This document shows positions 22,353 to 57,841 of a DNA stretch of 64,000 bases, in pieces. Made by a program: the position numbers and the translations under genes. Positions within the stretch are counted from its first letter, which is position 1, and each line of letters starts with the position of its first letter. Origin of the DNA: Agelas oroides (taxonomy: Eukaryota > Porifera > Demospongiae > Agelasida > Agelasidae); NCBI GenBank assembly GCA_949130485.1, contig OX422189.1, forward strand, positions 4,958,720-5,022,719, in the 5' to 3' direction. Below the pieces are notes generated by a model that worked only from the letters and a program-made list of their open reading frames with translations, did not search any database and had not been told where the DNA came from.

Positions 22353-23514
22353 TAGCCTCGTTCCCAGGCCCGCGTCCAGCTTCCCGTCGCTTGCAGTACG
22401 GTTAAGGTTACGGGATACAGTTTGCTCATTAATATTCATGAAAAAATATTACCTTCCTTTTCTTCGTGCAGGATCCAGGCATGCATGCGTTTAACTTTAC
22501 CGCTAAAAAAGTTGCATTAGCCTGTAACAGCTGTGCTGGTTGGGTGGGCGGAGCAGGCAATTTGATAGCGGTGCCTGCGGTTAATAGTCCGCGTACGAAG
22601 TACTGACTTCGGCGTCAGTTATTTCCTGTTGGAAAACATCTTACCGTATATTACACTGTATTTGAATTCTACAAAGACAGGCACAGGGCGGCTCGAAGAG
22701 TTTTCGCCGAGACGACTTACCGTTTTTGATATACGCCTAGATTTAGTCGCTTGGTCGGTCGCAAACCACCGGGGTTTTGGATAGAAACGCGTGTCACTCG
22801 CTTCCCCTGGCACACAGCGACGAAGTTGCTCCGAGCCGCCCTCAAGTAAGTTGAGTATTACCCGTAGGTGTTGAAAAGTTGTACCTGCAATCCTCTCTGA
22901 AGACAAAATCTGACGACAAAAGTCACGAACTTTGTCATCGCCGCTCGCTTTAGTACGCTGTACATAAGAATTAATAATACTATACTGGTTAAAAGGTACT
23001 CATAGTACTGTTATATGTCGCTTCTATTGCGTGCTGTACACTGGTTCCTGCACGGAGAAAAGGAAGGTAATATTTTCTCATGAATATTAATGAGCTAACT
23101 GTATCCCGTAACCTTAAGCGGGAGAGGGCCTGGTACATTTCCTCACGTGAGTGACGTCACATACAGGGCAAATTATGCGAACGTGGGCGTCATGTAAACC
23201 ACAAAAAAATTCGCTCGCACGCACGCACTGGAGCGCGACTATTCCGAGTCGAAATATAGCAGCGCACGAAGGCGCTTTTATGTCGCTATTCACGAGACAG
23301 TCGGGAGGACAGAGAGTTTTACCAAGCCAAAACAGTGAAGACACACACCAGCAATCAGTGAGCAATTTAGTCGTGCTCGCCCACGTTAAATTAAAGTCTT
23401 TCTACCGCCTTTCTACCCTTGACGTCACTCACGTGAGAAAATGTACCAGGCCCTCTCCCGCTTAACCGTACTGCAAGCGACGGGAAGCTGGGCGCGGGCC
23501 TGGGAACGAGGCTA
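22353..23514. mobile_element. TAGCCTCG family element with 9-bp duplication, itself split
   Basis: The ends are TAGCCTCGTTCCCAGGCC and inverse. The perfect 9-bp duplication CTCAAAACC lies at 22344-22352 and 23515-23523. Without the TTAA element inside, its length is about 450 bp, matching the paralogue at 61406-61839. It interrupts the Naiad RT fragment. Confidence 0.93.
22406..23113. mobile_element. TTAA-flanked TIR element (piggyBac/Kolobok-like), 708 bp
   Basis: The element runs from GGTTACGGGATACAG to the inverse, with terminal repeats of about 70 bp, flanked by TTAA at 22402-22405 and 23114-23117. The paralogue at 61406 has a single TTAA (61455-61458) at the same place, an unoccupied site. 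The TTAA duplication is typical of piggyBac and Kolobok elements. No transposase is encoded. Confidence 0.92.
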
Positions 23515-23854
23515 CTCAAAACCAGCATATGGAGTAGTGATTTCACAGTTAGTTCAATATTTGAGGATATGTTGTAATTACCAAGATTTTGTTTACAGAT
23601 CTAAACTACTCACAACCAGATTATTTAGACAGGGATACGTATACCAAAAACTCTGTAGCACCTACACTGAGACCTTTGTGCATCGCTTACCCCTGGACTT
23701 TACAGAAGTACAGGAGGTACCTGAAAAACATTATCACTGAATGCATTGCCTTACCTACTGTTTAACACAGCCTGAACATGCAATTTACTTGGCTTGGAAC
23801 ATTTATGCACACACAGCCTTTAAACACGCACTGTTTGCCTTACACTGTTTGCCT

Positions 23855-24108
23855 TAGTCTTGCGTAGCCAGACTCTCGCAGGGAGGGAGAGTCTGGTGAA
23901 CTGCCCATATAAGACTTGTTCCAACACCCACCCCAACTGGGGTCGGCGATAAGTGCCTTCACGGCCAAACGAAGCCTCACTCACAGTAAACTTTGTGGTC
24001 CGCAGCTACTTACCGCCCACCCCAGTTGGGGTGGGTGTTGGAACAAGTCTTTTATATGGGCAGTTCACCAGACTCTCCTCCCTGCGAGAGTCTGGCTACG
24101 CAAGACTA
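23855..24108. mobile_element. Hairpin MITE with TAGTCTTGCG ends and 9-bp duplication
   Basis: TAGTCTTGCGTAGCCAGACT to its inverse, a palindrome of nearly the full length, including CCCACCCCAACTGGGG arms. The perfect 9-bp duplication TGTTTGCCT lies at 23846-23854 and 24109-24117. It sits in the 3' tail of the Naiad copy. Related fragments lie at 11620-11660 and 43485-43530. Confidence 0.9.
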
Positions 24109-24160
24109 TGTTTGCCTTGTGCCTTAGACCTTATCCATTAATACTTCCGGTACCTCCATG

Positions 24161-24542
24161 AAAATGTGTAGAACAAATACGGTATGCTGCTAGAATCTTC
24201 ACTCTAAAGTTTTTGCCAGACAGGATTAGCAAAGTCCAAAGTATATACATACTATATTAAGTGGAAAAAACAAACAAACAACTAACCCTTACAGCTTTTG
24301 CAACTAACTTGCAGCTAGGTACAACTAACCTGATGAATGTCATAACTTTAGGCACTGGACCTAATGTTTTCAAGAGCAGCATACCCTCAGACTCCCCTAA
24401 TATTTGGCTCACAGTGAGTACCTTACAACTCTCAATAATTGTCATTTTCCTGCCCCACAAACGTCCTGTTGACTGGTGCATGAGTAATCAATAAATAAGC
24501 ATCAAGCCAACAAATTAGCACCTATATACAATCTTTCCACAG
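24161..24542. other. Presumed intron end before the STELLO-type exon
   Basis: No coding signal was found. The 3' end reads TCTTTCCACAG, a good splice acceptor, leading into the exon at 24543. Confidence 0.5.
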
Positions 24543-27336
24543 ACGAACAGCAATTGGAGTCTTTCTGTGCCTGTGCCTCCTGGTGGTGGTGATTTATGTC
24601 AGCAGTGGCACGAAGACAAATGCAGCCATCATTGGTAGAGGGGAGGGTTTGACCACTAACCATGATCACAAAAGTACAGTGACACAGCACAGCTTTTCAA
24701 CCATTCTTAGTGGAGGCACAGGGATTAGTAGTCATGCTCCTGAACCAAGTTCAGCCAGTGTATTGGCCTTCAATGGTGGAGAGTACGGAGACAAGAGTGT
24801 CACTGCTCCTAAGAGTGCAGCAACAGGTTATGGCTTTTCTGGTAAAGTTGTGCGGACATTTCCAGTTGAAAAACTCAAGTTTACAACTCCTCCATCCAGG
24901 AATGTTCCAAAGGAAGAGGAAACCAATCCTAGGTGTGCACGGTGGGGTGTGGTGACCACCATATTTGAGCCATCAGAGGCAGTGCGTCACTGGTTGAGGA
25001 TGGAGGGGTGGTGTTTGGTGATTGTTGGTGATAAAAAGAGCCCCAAGGTGTATGAAACAAGATGGACACCAGGAGAGGGCAATGATGCTGTTGTTTATCT
25101 CAGTCCTGAGGACCAGGAAGCCTTGGACAATGAGTTTGTGAATGCTCTTCCCTGGAATAACTTTGGCCGTAAGAATGTTGGCTTTCTGTATGCTATCATG
25201 CATGGTGCTACTGTCATCTGGGACTTTGATGATGACAATATGCTAAAATTCTGGATCCCTTCAGCAGCGCCAGAGGGTGCTCCATCTCTCGGTGCAGCCA
25301 TACCCAGTAGTCAAGGTGTTGAAACCATTCAGGTCCTTGAGCCATACAACCACAGTTTCCCAACTTACAACCCTTACCCGGCACTTGGAGCCCCAACCCT
25401 GCCATCATGGCCCCGAGGTTTACCACTGTCCCACATCAAGCTGGCTGAGAGTTATGACAGTCAAATTAAGATTCGTGATATTAGCCATCAATCGGTTGCA
25501 GTACTCCAATCCCTAGCAGATCATCAGCCAGATTTGGACGCTATATACCGGATCACAATGCCAGTCCCATTCTCATTCAAGAGATCCAATGAGACCAAAC
25601 CCCTACTTGTTCCTAAGGGTGTCCTAACACCATACAATGCACAGGCAACACTACACCTTCAGCCAAGCTTCTGGGCACTCCTGCTTCCCATCACTGTTCA
25701 TGGCCGTGTCTCTGATATATGGCGAAGCTACTTTGCACAGAGGCTATTTTGGGATGTGGGACTGCAAGTTGGCTTTCTGCCACGCCCCATTGTAGTTCAG
25801 GATCGGAACCCTCACAGCAATTTAGAAGATTTGGATGCTGAGAGAGATCTTTACCAAAAGAGTGAGCATCTTGTTGATTTTCTAGGCAAATGGGAGGGCA
25901 AAGGAAGGACGTTGATTGGACGTGTTGAAGAATTGTGGGTTGCTTTGTATGAGCGCCAGTACATAGAGTATGCAGATGTGCTGCTCTTACAGCGATGGCT
26001 ACAGGCCCTCATTGTTGTTGGTTACAAGTTTCCTGAGCTAGTGAAGAGCCCATCGTCTTGGACTTCACATCCCAGTGTGGTGGGCAAGAAAGACGACGAA
26101 GAAGATGTGAATACTGATGTTTGCAAAGATACAACATTAACCTTTTGGACATCTGATTTGCATGATGGTACTCGCTTAGATATACCATCTGCATTGGTAA
26201 GTATGGGCCACAAGGTCATTCTGGCAGGTCGCAAGCAGGCGTCTTCACCATATCCATTTGTGTTCCAAAGAAAGGGTTTCAGTGTGTATAAACACCTTTC
26301 AGATGTTGTTTCAAGACAATACATCAGACACAGCACACGGTTGACAGAGAAGATGGTGAGGGATAACTTTGAATTCTACAAGAATGATACACAGATTGCG
26401 TCCACAGATGCCTTCATATGTATGTTTCCAGCCTCCATGTGTGAAATGTGGATGCCCTTTAACAAGACAATTGTGTACTTGCCTGCTCATCGATACAACT
26501 TGGGAAGATGTACCAAAGAAGAATGGGATCGTTTGAATGAGCATCTCAATGCCCTAGTTTCCATGAACAATCCCAAGCATATTCTTGGTGCAGAAAGTTT
26601 CTACGACAAGGAATATCTCAAACACTATACAGGACTAGTTCCCCTTCCTTTGTATAGCTTCAGTGGTTTCTACACATCTAACAATACTTATGCACCCACA
26701 AGGAAAGAGATCTTGGCCTTTGGCATCTGGGATGATCGCCTAAGCACATCAAAATTCCAAATCCAGCAAGTGCACAGCATTTACAAGAGATACCAACTTT
26801 CTGACTTGGTCAAACATCGTGCAATTGTTTTCCTTCCCTACTCTGTCATGTCATACACACTCACTGAACTGTATTCCCTCTGTATTCCACTCTTTGTACC
26901 GAGCATGAGCTTCATTCGCAATGTCAGGAGGACTGTTACAGATGATAGATCTTCCTTGAGCAAATTCTACTGCAACCACCCTGAACTGGACAAACTGATG
27001 AAACCACACCCCAGTAGCACTCATCCTTACAGTCCCAATGTGGACATGGCAGAAGACCCAGAAGCAGAGTTGTATTGGCTGCAGTTTGCAGATTTCTTCT
27101 ATTGGCCTCATGTCACATACTTTGACGATTTTAAGGATCTTGAGAAAAAGCTAGAAAATGCCAACTTTGGTAAAATCCATGATCTTATGGTTGACGAAGT
27201 TGAGTGTAAGAAGAAAGATCTTTTGGTTAACTTATGCAGGGCATCAAAAAATATACAGTTTGGACGGAGAGTACCCCAAGATTACAATCTTGCAATTCAG
27301 CGGCTGTATGGGGTTTCAAAGCTCCAAGTAATGTAG
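24543..27336 (+). CDS. STELLO/DUF288 glycosyltransferase, large 3' exon; 5' exon not found
   Basis: From the acceptor at 24542 the frame opens RTAIGVFLCLCLLVVVIYVS, a signal-anchor helix with short basic cytosolic side. No ATG exists between acceptor and helix, so the start lies in an upstream exon. After a Ser/Thr-rich stem, a STELLO (DUF288) domain runs from about 24930 to 25900: WGVVTTIFEPSEAV, VVYLSPEDQ, WNNFGRKNVGFLYAIMHGA and the acidic WDFDDDN, a DxD-like site. The C-terminal half (about 26120-27330) has a second conserved region with YLPAHRYNLGRCTKEEWDRL and VMSYTLTELYSLCIPLFVPS, resembling a GT-B-like module seen in metazoan and algal DUF288 proteins. STELLO proteins act in the Golgi; plant members support cellulose synthase assembly. 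About 930 residues. Substrate unknown. Confidence 0.85.
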
Positions 27337-28017
27337 TTTGTATACAACCTATGTACAACCATTCTTCTGCTTCATTCATGCATGCATATCACTGTAAAAA
27401 GACTTGTGTTACTTTTTTCAAATCGTCTCAGTTGCATTGGTGTGACCAAGGAGATGTGTTTTCTTGAAAGTTCATCCAGGTACTTCTTTAGTCACTTCTT
27501 TCAGAAGACCTATTGAGCTACATTCCTGGCACCTCTACCCGTAGCTAACCATGCATGCAATCCTCCAAAACCAGATGTACAGGATCAAAGCAACACCAAA
27601 CTTCTCCCAGATTTATAGGAAAGTAGAGACTAAAGTAATCAACTAAAGGGAGAAGCTTCTCAACTACACTTCATAATCAAGTTGATCAGAAGACCTAACA
27701 AGAAATATCCCTTGAACTTTATGATGTGTCCTGCAACCAAAAATATTCAACAGTTGAAATAATAGAGTAGCTAACTAGCTACTGGTATATGCATTCCTTA
27801 ATTGAAAAAGGACACACATACAGTGGTACTCAGATTATCAATTATCACCACAAGAATATTCCCGGCCATGCATTCAGACATACTGTTCCAATCTACTTGC
27901 AGTAGTAACTGTTTGATGTTGCTTAGCAACCAAACCTTTGAACTTGAATAGCACAAAGTGGAATTGGTAGAGGTGATAATGGGTGTCACATGGGTTGCTA
28001 GGGGCAACATCCAACAA

Positions 28018-28080
28018 CATTCCCCAGACGGAACAGCATTCACCTGCATGTTGGGCTCATGCTGCTCTGTTTGGGGAATG
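28018..28080 (+). repeat. 63-base hairpin of microRNA-precursor size
   Basis: CATTCCCCAGACGGAACAGC pairs with the inverse GCTGCTCTGTTTGGGGAATG over 22 positions with G-U pairs and few mismatches, leaving a loop of about 19 bases. It may be a small RNA precursor or a tiny MITE remnant. Confidence 0.6.
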
Positions 28081-28702
28081 TAACTACTTTCTTCTTACAA
28101 AGTTTCACATTCCCTTTGTGGGTGTCTTGGCTATTATTTTATTGCTAATTAAGCATGTAGCTATATAATTTATGCTTTCATCCATAGATAAAGCATTAGC
28201 ATTACAAATGAAATCTAACCTTTGAAGCTTGAAGAAGTTTAATTATAGCTGTATTACTCTGTTTTTGGTATTTTTCACCTTGCTTGAGAAGTAGGCTAGT
28301 ACGGAGCTAGAAAGAGTTAAACAGTAACTTGGATTGTCAGTATGAAAATGCAATGACAAATATAATGCCAAGAAACTCCATTAATATGGTAATGTATTCA
28401 GCACACACTGACAGGTGGATAGCATAGGATGCGTGCATGTGCAAATCTGATGAGATTTGTCACAAGTCACATGGTAACACATGGTACTCCTGCATGGGTG
28501 TTGGTGGTGACTGAGACAGTACCTGATTCAAGCATATCATCATGACTGCTAAGAGCGTGAGGACAGCCTTTTCAGCAAGGATTGCTGGTTTGCCAGTGCA
28601 TGATAACTCCAGTAGTAGTTAGACTAGAATCAAGAAACCAGAACTATGGGCAATTCCATATATATGCTGCTCTAGTCTTATCCCCTTTCAAAAAAGAAAA
28701 TG

Positions 28703-28832
28703 GGGGCTAGCCACTTAACCTTGAACCCAGACTTTCTGTTCTGGGTTTTGTCTTGCAGCTTTGGAGAAAAATCGCTCCAAAGCTGCAAGACAAAATCCAG
28801 AACAGAAAGCCAGGATTTAAGGCTACTAGCCA
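28703..28832. repeat. Near-perfect 130-bp palindrome
   Basis: Arms run from GGGCTAGCCACTTAACC to GGTGGCTAGTAGCC-like inverse, with the inner stem TGTCTTGCAGCTTTGGAG and an 8-base loop. Likely a snap-back MITE; no clear target duplication. Confidence 0.8.
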
Positions 28833-29049
28833 CCTTCCTCCCTGGAATTGACTCAGATGTGGAAGAGAATGAAATTGGAATAGACTAGCTACAATTCCCT
28901 CTGACCCACTTGCATTTCAGATTTTAGACATGAATCTGTGATGAAAATTAATTTTCATTGTAGCTTAGACTTGAACGTAAATGATGCAGTTCAGTTTTTG
29001 TGGGATGAATTTGTCTATTAATCTCAGTTTCCCAATTCACAGTAAACAA

Positions 29050-29307
29050 TCATCCTTGTCTTTGCTTGTGTCTGGGCTTTTTCGAGCACACTACACGTAG
29101 CTTCCCCTTCCTCTTCACGAATCGACAGCCTGGACACAACAGTTTGAGGGCTGACCGCACTTTGTAAGTTCTGACAGGAAGAATCTGGTAAGTTTGGGCG
29201 ACTATTCCGACATTTTGGCCACAAACTGCTCTCACGGTACTCGTAAAAGTCCGTCCTTGCAGCAGGAGCCCCCTTGCGAAATTCCAAGAGAAAAAGTGGG
29301 CAGCCAT
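29050..29307 (-). CDS. MRPL36: Mitochondrial ribosomal protein bL36m
   Basis: The 85-residue protein is a member of bacterial-type L36, the small zinc protein of the large ribosomal subunit. The N-terminal 45 residues are basic and hydrophobic without acidic residues, a mitochondrial targeting sequence. The mature part has [20 protein letters not shown], a central VVCS and the ending PRHKQRQG. The C-x2-C, C and H pattern is the zinc ribbon, and HKQRQG is the L36 signature. It acts in the mitochondrial matrix, near the peptidyl transferase region. Single exon; normal length for animal MRPL36. It is transcribed away from RANBP2 with 324 bp between the start codons. Confidence 0.95.
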   Translation of the reverse strand: MAAHFFSWNFARGLLLQGRTFTSTVRAVCGQNVGIVAQTYQILPVRTYKVRSALKLLCPGCRFVKRKGKLRVVCSKKPRHKQRQG

Positions 29308-29631
29308 TGGAGTTTGATTATTAACCCTAACTTATCGTAAAGGGTTAAAGGAAGTTTGATAACGGGAAAATTAAAAGGGTTACAAGGAGAAATACTGACC
29401 GCTTTTGTGCGGATGGCGGAGCACCTGCGGATTTGTGAATGGTGTTTGCTTTTGCGTACCTTGTAGAGACTGCTGCAGTGTGCTGTCGTCGTGTGAAGTG
29501 ACTAGTGGTACAGCGTCGTACTCCAGTGCCCATTTGTGTAGTGGGCATTAATTGGAGCGTAACTGCTGCAGACACTCAGCAGTCACGACTCGCTGGTTTC
29601 GGCTGAATCTAGGCCCACATTGTGGTTTGAT
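29308..29631. promoter_or_regulatory. Divergent promoter region of MRPL36 and RANBP2
   Basis: The two start codons face away from each other across 324 bp, so both core promoters and 5' leaders must be in this stretch or in upstream exons. There is no obvious TATA box; CG dinucleotides are more frequent than around it, as usual in housekeeping divergent promoters. Confidence 0.6.
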
Positions 29632-55289
<25,658 letters not shown>

Positions 55290-55600
55290 AGTGGAAATAC
55301 CATATAAGATACATAGAAAATGGTTTTGTTTGCTGTAGCTTGTAGGGACTATTAATGGACAGATAATTGTAATTGTGATGTATGTTGTTGCTTTGTCGTA
55401 ACAACTTTACAATGAGAAGTGTAACTTTCTATAACATCATCAATTGTTTATGCAACACCATGCATGTCCTTTCAAAAGCTCTTTCGGTTTTATGATTGAA
55501 TAGTTTGATTGGTTCAGCGTAGCAGGTGTGTTGGTTGTTGCCGACAAAACTAAGTCATGGGAGTCGTATGCAGCAGTAACTGGTGCTACTAACAAGCAGC
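55290..55600. other. RANBP2 3' UTR and GPCR upstream region
   Basis: About 310 bp must hold the 3' end of RANBP2 and the promoter of the GPCR. No canonical AATAAA or TATA box was seen. Confidence 0.5.
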
Positions 55601-57841
55601 ATGAATAAGGGACAGAGTGATATTGTCTGTGTGTATCTTCTTACCTGCCTCTGTGTGTGTCTTCACATCACACACCAAGACCTTGGCAGCAATAGAACCA
55701 CTGATCTGTCTGTCCTTGCTCTTCTACCTTGTTTGGACACAAGCCAGGACATTTGCTACTCTTGGGGTCAAGGACCTGATATCCTCCCTGCTGTCGAACT
55801 TGCTATTGAACACATCAACAACAGATCTGATATTCTAAGATGGTACAAGCTGCACCTGGTGAGTGGCAATGGTGGATGTCATGTTGATTCAAAGGCTGCA
55901 GTGAGCTTTGTAGAACATGTTTTACCACCTGCAAGAGGAGTAGTTGGCATTGTTGGGCCAGGTTGTTCTGCTTCCAGTGTTGCAATATCATCACTCATTA
56001 ACAAAAATGCAACAGCCTTGGTCACTGTCCATCTTGGAACAGCAGATATTCTTGGCAACCACACCCACTACCCCAACTCATTTGGAATCCTAGGCCCATC
56101 CCAAATCTATATTAAAGCTATCACTAGTCTGTTGCATGCAAACAGATGGAGGAATGTGTCGGCTCTATACGATTCGAAAAGCTTTTTCTATCGTTCTGCT
56201 TTCAAAGATTTTAAATCCAAGCTTCCAAAGAACATCTCCAGTATCTCGTTCTTTTCTGAAGTCTCTGACTCTTATATTCCATTAACAGTGATCACGGAAA
56301 CACTTACCAGGGTTATACTTATGTTTACTGGTCCATATTATGCTAGGAAGGTAATTTGCATGGCATACCATGAAGGACTGGTGTATCCAGCTTTCCAGTG
56401 GATATTTGTACATGGAGATCTCGCTGAGTTTATTCATGGAGAAGCACTTATATTCAGTTATAACCAAAAAGTTTACAACTGCACGAGAGATGAGATTTTG
56501 ACTGCACTTGGAAGGGGGTTGATGGTGAGGTTCAATGTCTTACCTACTGATCCCAATAGCACCACATCATTTGGTTTCAAGTACAACAGCTATCTAGAAC
56601 TGTACAGACGAAAGATGGAAAAAGGTAGCTATGCTGGGGTAACTCCGTCTGTATTGGCTGCTCCAACATATGACGCAGTGTGGGCATTAGCACTGGCATT
56701 GAATAACTCACAAGTTGATCTTGCAGAATATCATCATGGCCAGCCAGACAAAACAAGAATGATTCGAGACCAGCTTCACAAGCTTGAATTCAAAGGGATT
56801 TCCGGTCAAGTAAAATTTAATCTGGAGACAGGATTTGTGAGCAGGAAGGTTGGCATATATCAAGTACTTGGTGCACAGGAGAAGTACATTGCACACTACA
56901 ACGGACAAAATATGACTATTTTCAATCATGAGCAAGCTGAATTTGTTGACAATAACTTTCCTTTAGCACAAATTGCAGTAAATCGTCCACTTGCAATGGT
57001 GTTTCTGGCTTTGACGGCAATTCAACTGATGCTAGTAGCAACTAGTCACTTGATTACAACATTTTACAGAAAGTACAGATCTATCAAAGCATCTAGTCCC
57101 AGATTAAACCATGTCCTGTACTCAGGCTGCTATGTGATGATTATTGGCACTTTCATTTTCATAATAATGAAAGCTTTTCCTGTTGATGCCAAACGCGATG
57201 CAAATGTATGTCAAGCAATGTGGGCGTGGCTGTTTCCAATAGGGTACACTCTTATCTTTGGGACCATTATGGGCCGGACATGGAGAATTTACCGTATTTT
57301 CATCTGCTTCAACAACCCAGGACATTTCATATCAGACCAAACACTGTTTGCCCTTATTTTCTTCCTCCTAACAATTGACTTCATAATCGGCACCACATGG
57401 ACTGCTGCTGATCCATTCCAAGTAGTTTATGTGAAGAAGTGGTTCGTGGTTCAGGAGAGTCAAGCTCAATCGGTTGTCGTCCATTCCTTTTGTGATGTAA
57501 AGCACCCTGCATATTGGCACACAGTCCCACTGGGCTACAAGATATTTATATTAATCATTGTGGTGGCACTATCTCTTCTCAGTCGCAGTATAAAACACAA
57601 AGACTTCACAACAAGGTCGTTGACAATTCTTGTATACTCGCAAGCATTTGTTCTTGGGCTGGGCTTCCCCAGTTATGCCTTCTTGCGGTACATGTATGTA
57701 AATAACAACATTGATTTTGTGATTCTCTGTGTTATGCTGAATGCTATTATTCTGTGTTGCTTCGTGCTGGTACTAATCCCACCTGTAGTACCACTGCTGA
57801 TTGAGAAATACAGAAACATAAAGAATAGATTTGTGTTGTAA
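55601..57841 (+). CDS. Class C (GABA-B-like) G-protein-coupled receptor, intronless
   Basis: The 746-residue protein starts at the ATG at 55601, directly before a signal peptide (IVCVYLLTCLCVCLHITHQD). Residues about 40-450 form a Venus-flytrap ligand domain: LPAVELAIEHINNRSDIL and GVVGIVGPGCSASSVAISSL are typical. The receptor goes from this domain almost directly to the membrane part, without the cysteine-rich linker of metabotropic glutamate receptors, as in GABA-B receptors. Seven helices lie at about residues 463-735, with the conserved cysteines at the top of helix 3 (NVCQAMW) and in extracellular loop 2 (HSFCDVKH). The cytosolic tail is short (about 15 residues), with no coiled coil for heterodimerisation. 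Many N-glycosylation sequons. Acts at the plasma membrane; ligand unknown. Sponges have large expansions of such receptors. Confidence 0.92.
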   Translation: MNKGQSDIVCVYLLTCLCVCLHITHQDLGSNRTTDLSVLALLPCLDTSQDICYSWGQGPDILPAVELAIEHINNRSDILRWYKLHLVSGNGGCHVDSKAAVSFVEHVLPPARGVVGIVGPGCSASSVAISSLINKNATALVTVHLGTADILGNHTHYPNSFGILGPSQIYIKAITSLLHANRWRNVSALYDSKSFFYRSAFKDFKSKLPKNISSISFFSEVSDSYIPLTVITETLTRVILMFTGPYYARKVICMAYHEGLVYPAFQWIFVHGDLAEFIHGEALIFSYNQKVYNCTRDEILTALGRGLMVRFNVLPTDPNSTTSFGFKYNSYLELYRRKMEKGSYAGVTPSVLAAPTYDAVWALALALNNSQVDLAEYHHGQPDKTRMIRDQLHKLEFKGISGQVKFNLETGFVSRKVGIYQVLGAQEKYIAHYNGQNMTIFNHEQAEFVDNNFPLAQIAVNRPLAMVFLALTAIQLMLVATSHLITTFYRKYRSIKASSPRLNHVLYSGCYVMIIGTFIFIIMKAFPVDAKRDANVCQAMWAWLFPIGYTLIFGTIMGRTWRIYRIFICFNNPGHFISDQTLFALIFFLLTIDFIIGTTWTAADPFQVVYVKKWFVVQESQAQSVVVHSFCDVKHPAYWHTVPLGYKIFILIIVVALSLLSRSIKHKDFTTRSLTILVYSQAFVLGLGFPSYAFLRYMYVNNNIDFVILCVMLNAIILCCFVLVLIPPVVPLLIEKYRNIKNRFVL

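Larger units (their letters stand above)
22168..24160 (+). pseudogene. Naiad RT C-terminal fragment, split by two nested transposons
   Basis: Translation starts at IYPPELELKRTTESHDSCSY, continues LDLNINVLNSKFCADLYDKR and IVNFPHMDSNIPSKP, is broken by the element at 22353-23514, and resumes AYGVVISQLVQYLRICCNYQ at 23519 to about 23740. The IYPPEL start normally follows the YIDD palm motif, so this piece continues where the fragment at 19134 stops, but it is a separate copy. The 3' tail runs to about 24160, itself split by the hairpin element at 23855-24108. The outer tip GGAGGTACCGGAAGTA matches the inverted copy at 21759. Confidence 0.75.
27337..29049. other. Intergenic; two hairpins, no gene
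   Basis: No coding signal. It holds a 63-base hairpin at 28018-28080 and a long palindrome at 28703-28832, both listed separately. Confidence 0.5.
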
